From assembly GCA_043778255.1 (NCBI GenBank), contig JAYWGN010000038.1:1-64000 (forward strand): a DNA stretch of 64,000 nucleotides. Reading direction: 5' to 3'. The notes under the pieces were generated by a model, which worked only from the letters and a program-made list of their open reading frames with translations, made no database searches and was not told the DNA's origin. The position numbers and the translations under genes were made by a program. Below, piece by piece: positions 63,357 to 64,000 of this stretch. Numbering within the stretch: the first letter of the stretch is position 1; the number at the start of each line of letters is the position of its first letter. The DNA is from JAYWGN01 sp043778255. GTDB lineage: Bacteria > Bacteroidota > Bacteroidia > Chitinophagales > Chitinophagaceae.

Positions 63357-64000
63357 ATGATAAAAAAAGTACTGCTCCTATTGTCAATTATTCATTGTCA
63401 ATTGTCAATTGTGTATTGTCAAGATGCTTGGAAAATTTCTGCCTCCATTAAGCCCAATATGGAATATTACGGCGTTACCGTTGCCAACGGAATGTTAGGC
63501 GTAGTAAGCAGTGCTGAGCCTTTTAAGGTGAAAGATGTAGTGCTAGCCGGTGCTTACGATTTGTATGGCAGAGGTAGAGTAGGTAATTTTTTAAAAAGTT
63601 TTAACTTGCTCAATATGTATTTAGATGTTGATGGTAGGCGAATAGGAACCGCCGATGCAAAAAACATGCAGCAAACCATTGATATGCAACAAGCAGCATT
63701 TACTACCACCTTTGATTATGCCGATAAAGCAAAAGTGAGTTACACCTATTATGCCTTACGGCAATTGCCTTATACGGTATTAATGAATGTAACTATAACA
63801 CCATTACAAGATATTACCATTGGTGCTGCAAGTGTAATGGAAGCACCTGATGCACTTAAAGATGTACAAAATTATTATAACGAAATTGATAGGCCACACA
63901 CCACATTAAGCTTACTTACCAGCCAAGCCAAAAGCCCTACAGGTAAACTTACTATGTGTGCCAGCAATAGTTTTTTGTTTGAAGAGCCACACGGTAGTGA
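63357..64000 (+). CDS. GH65-like glycoside hydrolase/phosphorylase, truncated by window end
   Basis: The first 214 residues of a protein that runs off the window. After a signal peptide the sequence YGVTVANGMLGVVSSAEPFKVKDVVLAGAYD matches the N-terminal beta-sandwich of GH65 family proteins (maltose, trehalose or kojibiose phosphorylases and hydrolases). The catalytic domain is not visible, so activity is open. The signal peptide is partly encoded by a heptamer series (63381-63422). Same direction and spacing as the GH13 and GH3 genes, so part of the same locus. Confidence 0.8.
   Translation, partial: MIKKVLLLLSIIHCQLSIVYCQDAWKISASIKPNMEYYGVTVANGMLGVVSSAEPFKVKDVVLAGAYDLYGRGRVGNFLKSFNLLNMYLDVDGRRIGTADAKNMQQTIDMQQAAFTTTFDYADKAKVSYTYYALRQLPYTVLMNVTITPLQDITIGAASVMEAPDALKDVQNYYNEIDRPHTTLSLLTSQAKSPTGKLTMCASNSFLFEEPHGS
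63381..63422. repeat. Heptamer series in the GH65 signal-peptide region
   Basis: Six successive 7-bp units: TTGTCAA, TTATTCA, TTGTCAA, TTGTCAA, TTGTGTA, TTGTCAA. Only two adjacent units are identical. Seven is not a multiple of three, so gain or loss of one unit would shift the frame at the start of the gene. Confidence 0.85.

Overview
The window reads as a chromosomal segment of a low-GC Bacteroidota bacterium, most likely of the Chitinophagaceae (family placement is inference). Supporting signs are two SusC/SusD nutrient-uptake loci, menaquinone-type sdhCAB, a bacterial geranylgeranylglyceryl-phosphate synthase, many lipoproteins with Bacteroidota-style lipoboxes, TAnnTTTG-like -7 promoter elements and no obvious Shine-Dalgarno sites. 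I see no rRNA, tRNA, CRISPR array or transposase.

Layout. 1-235: one copy of a 101-bp dispersed repeat carrying two extra 20-bp palindromes. 236-2523: a DUF3108 protein and a GH109-like oxidoreductase. 2543-7054 (minus): an operon for the lower kynurenine (3-hydroxyanthranilate) pathway, RidA-type 2-aminomuconate deaminase, an AlbA_2/ATPase/wHTH regulator, aminomuconate-semialdehyde dehydrogenase and ACMSD. 7230-9901: GGGP synthase, DUF983 and an MFS pump. 10156-15889: SusC-SusD-SusE uptake locus without enzymes. 15970-19147: small genes and a frameshifted Rpn-type nuclease gene. 19312-26471: succinate dehydrogenase genes, with sdhB separated from sdhCA by a foreign-looking block (SMC-like ATPase plus PD-(D/E)xK-like protein, and an opposing GT22-like membrane glycosyltransferase). 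26613-44407: housekeeping and envelope genes (polysaccharide deacetylase, thioredoxin, arylsulfotransferase, nucleoside transporter, BaiN-family flavoprotein with a large repeat insertion, RF3, YfhO, glycosyltransferase, queuosine precursor transporter, IscA, two-component system, GH53). 44724-64000: a large glycan locus, SusC-SusD, two giant VCBS/ASPIC lipoproteins, two GH13 alpha-glucosidases, GH3 and the start of a GH65.

How they work together. The second locus looks like capture (SusCD, possibly the VCBS lipoproteins), surface or periplasmic cleavage (GH13 x2, GH3, GH65) and import of gluco-oligosaccharides. The first SusCDE locus has a SusE-like glycan-binding lipoprotein but no hydrolase beside it. 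The kynurenine genes take 2-amino-3-carboxymuconate semialdehyde towards 4-oxalocrotonate.

The most unusual content is (i) the two-gene ATPase/nuclease-like cassette lodged in the sdh operon, a candidate defence-type system; (ii) a filled-site/empty-site pair showing 20-bp GC-rich palindromes present in one repeat copy and cleanly absent in the other; (iii) four exact copies of a 13-bp mini-hairpin word, three of them inside genes; and (iv) several short-period tandem repeats, in-frame inside genes (9 and 12 bp) and of 7 or 8 bp between genes or in a signal peptide.
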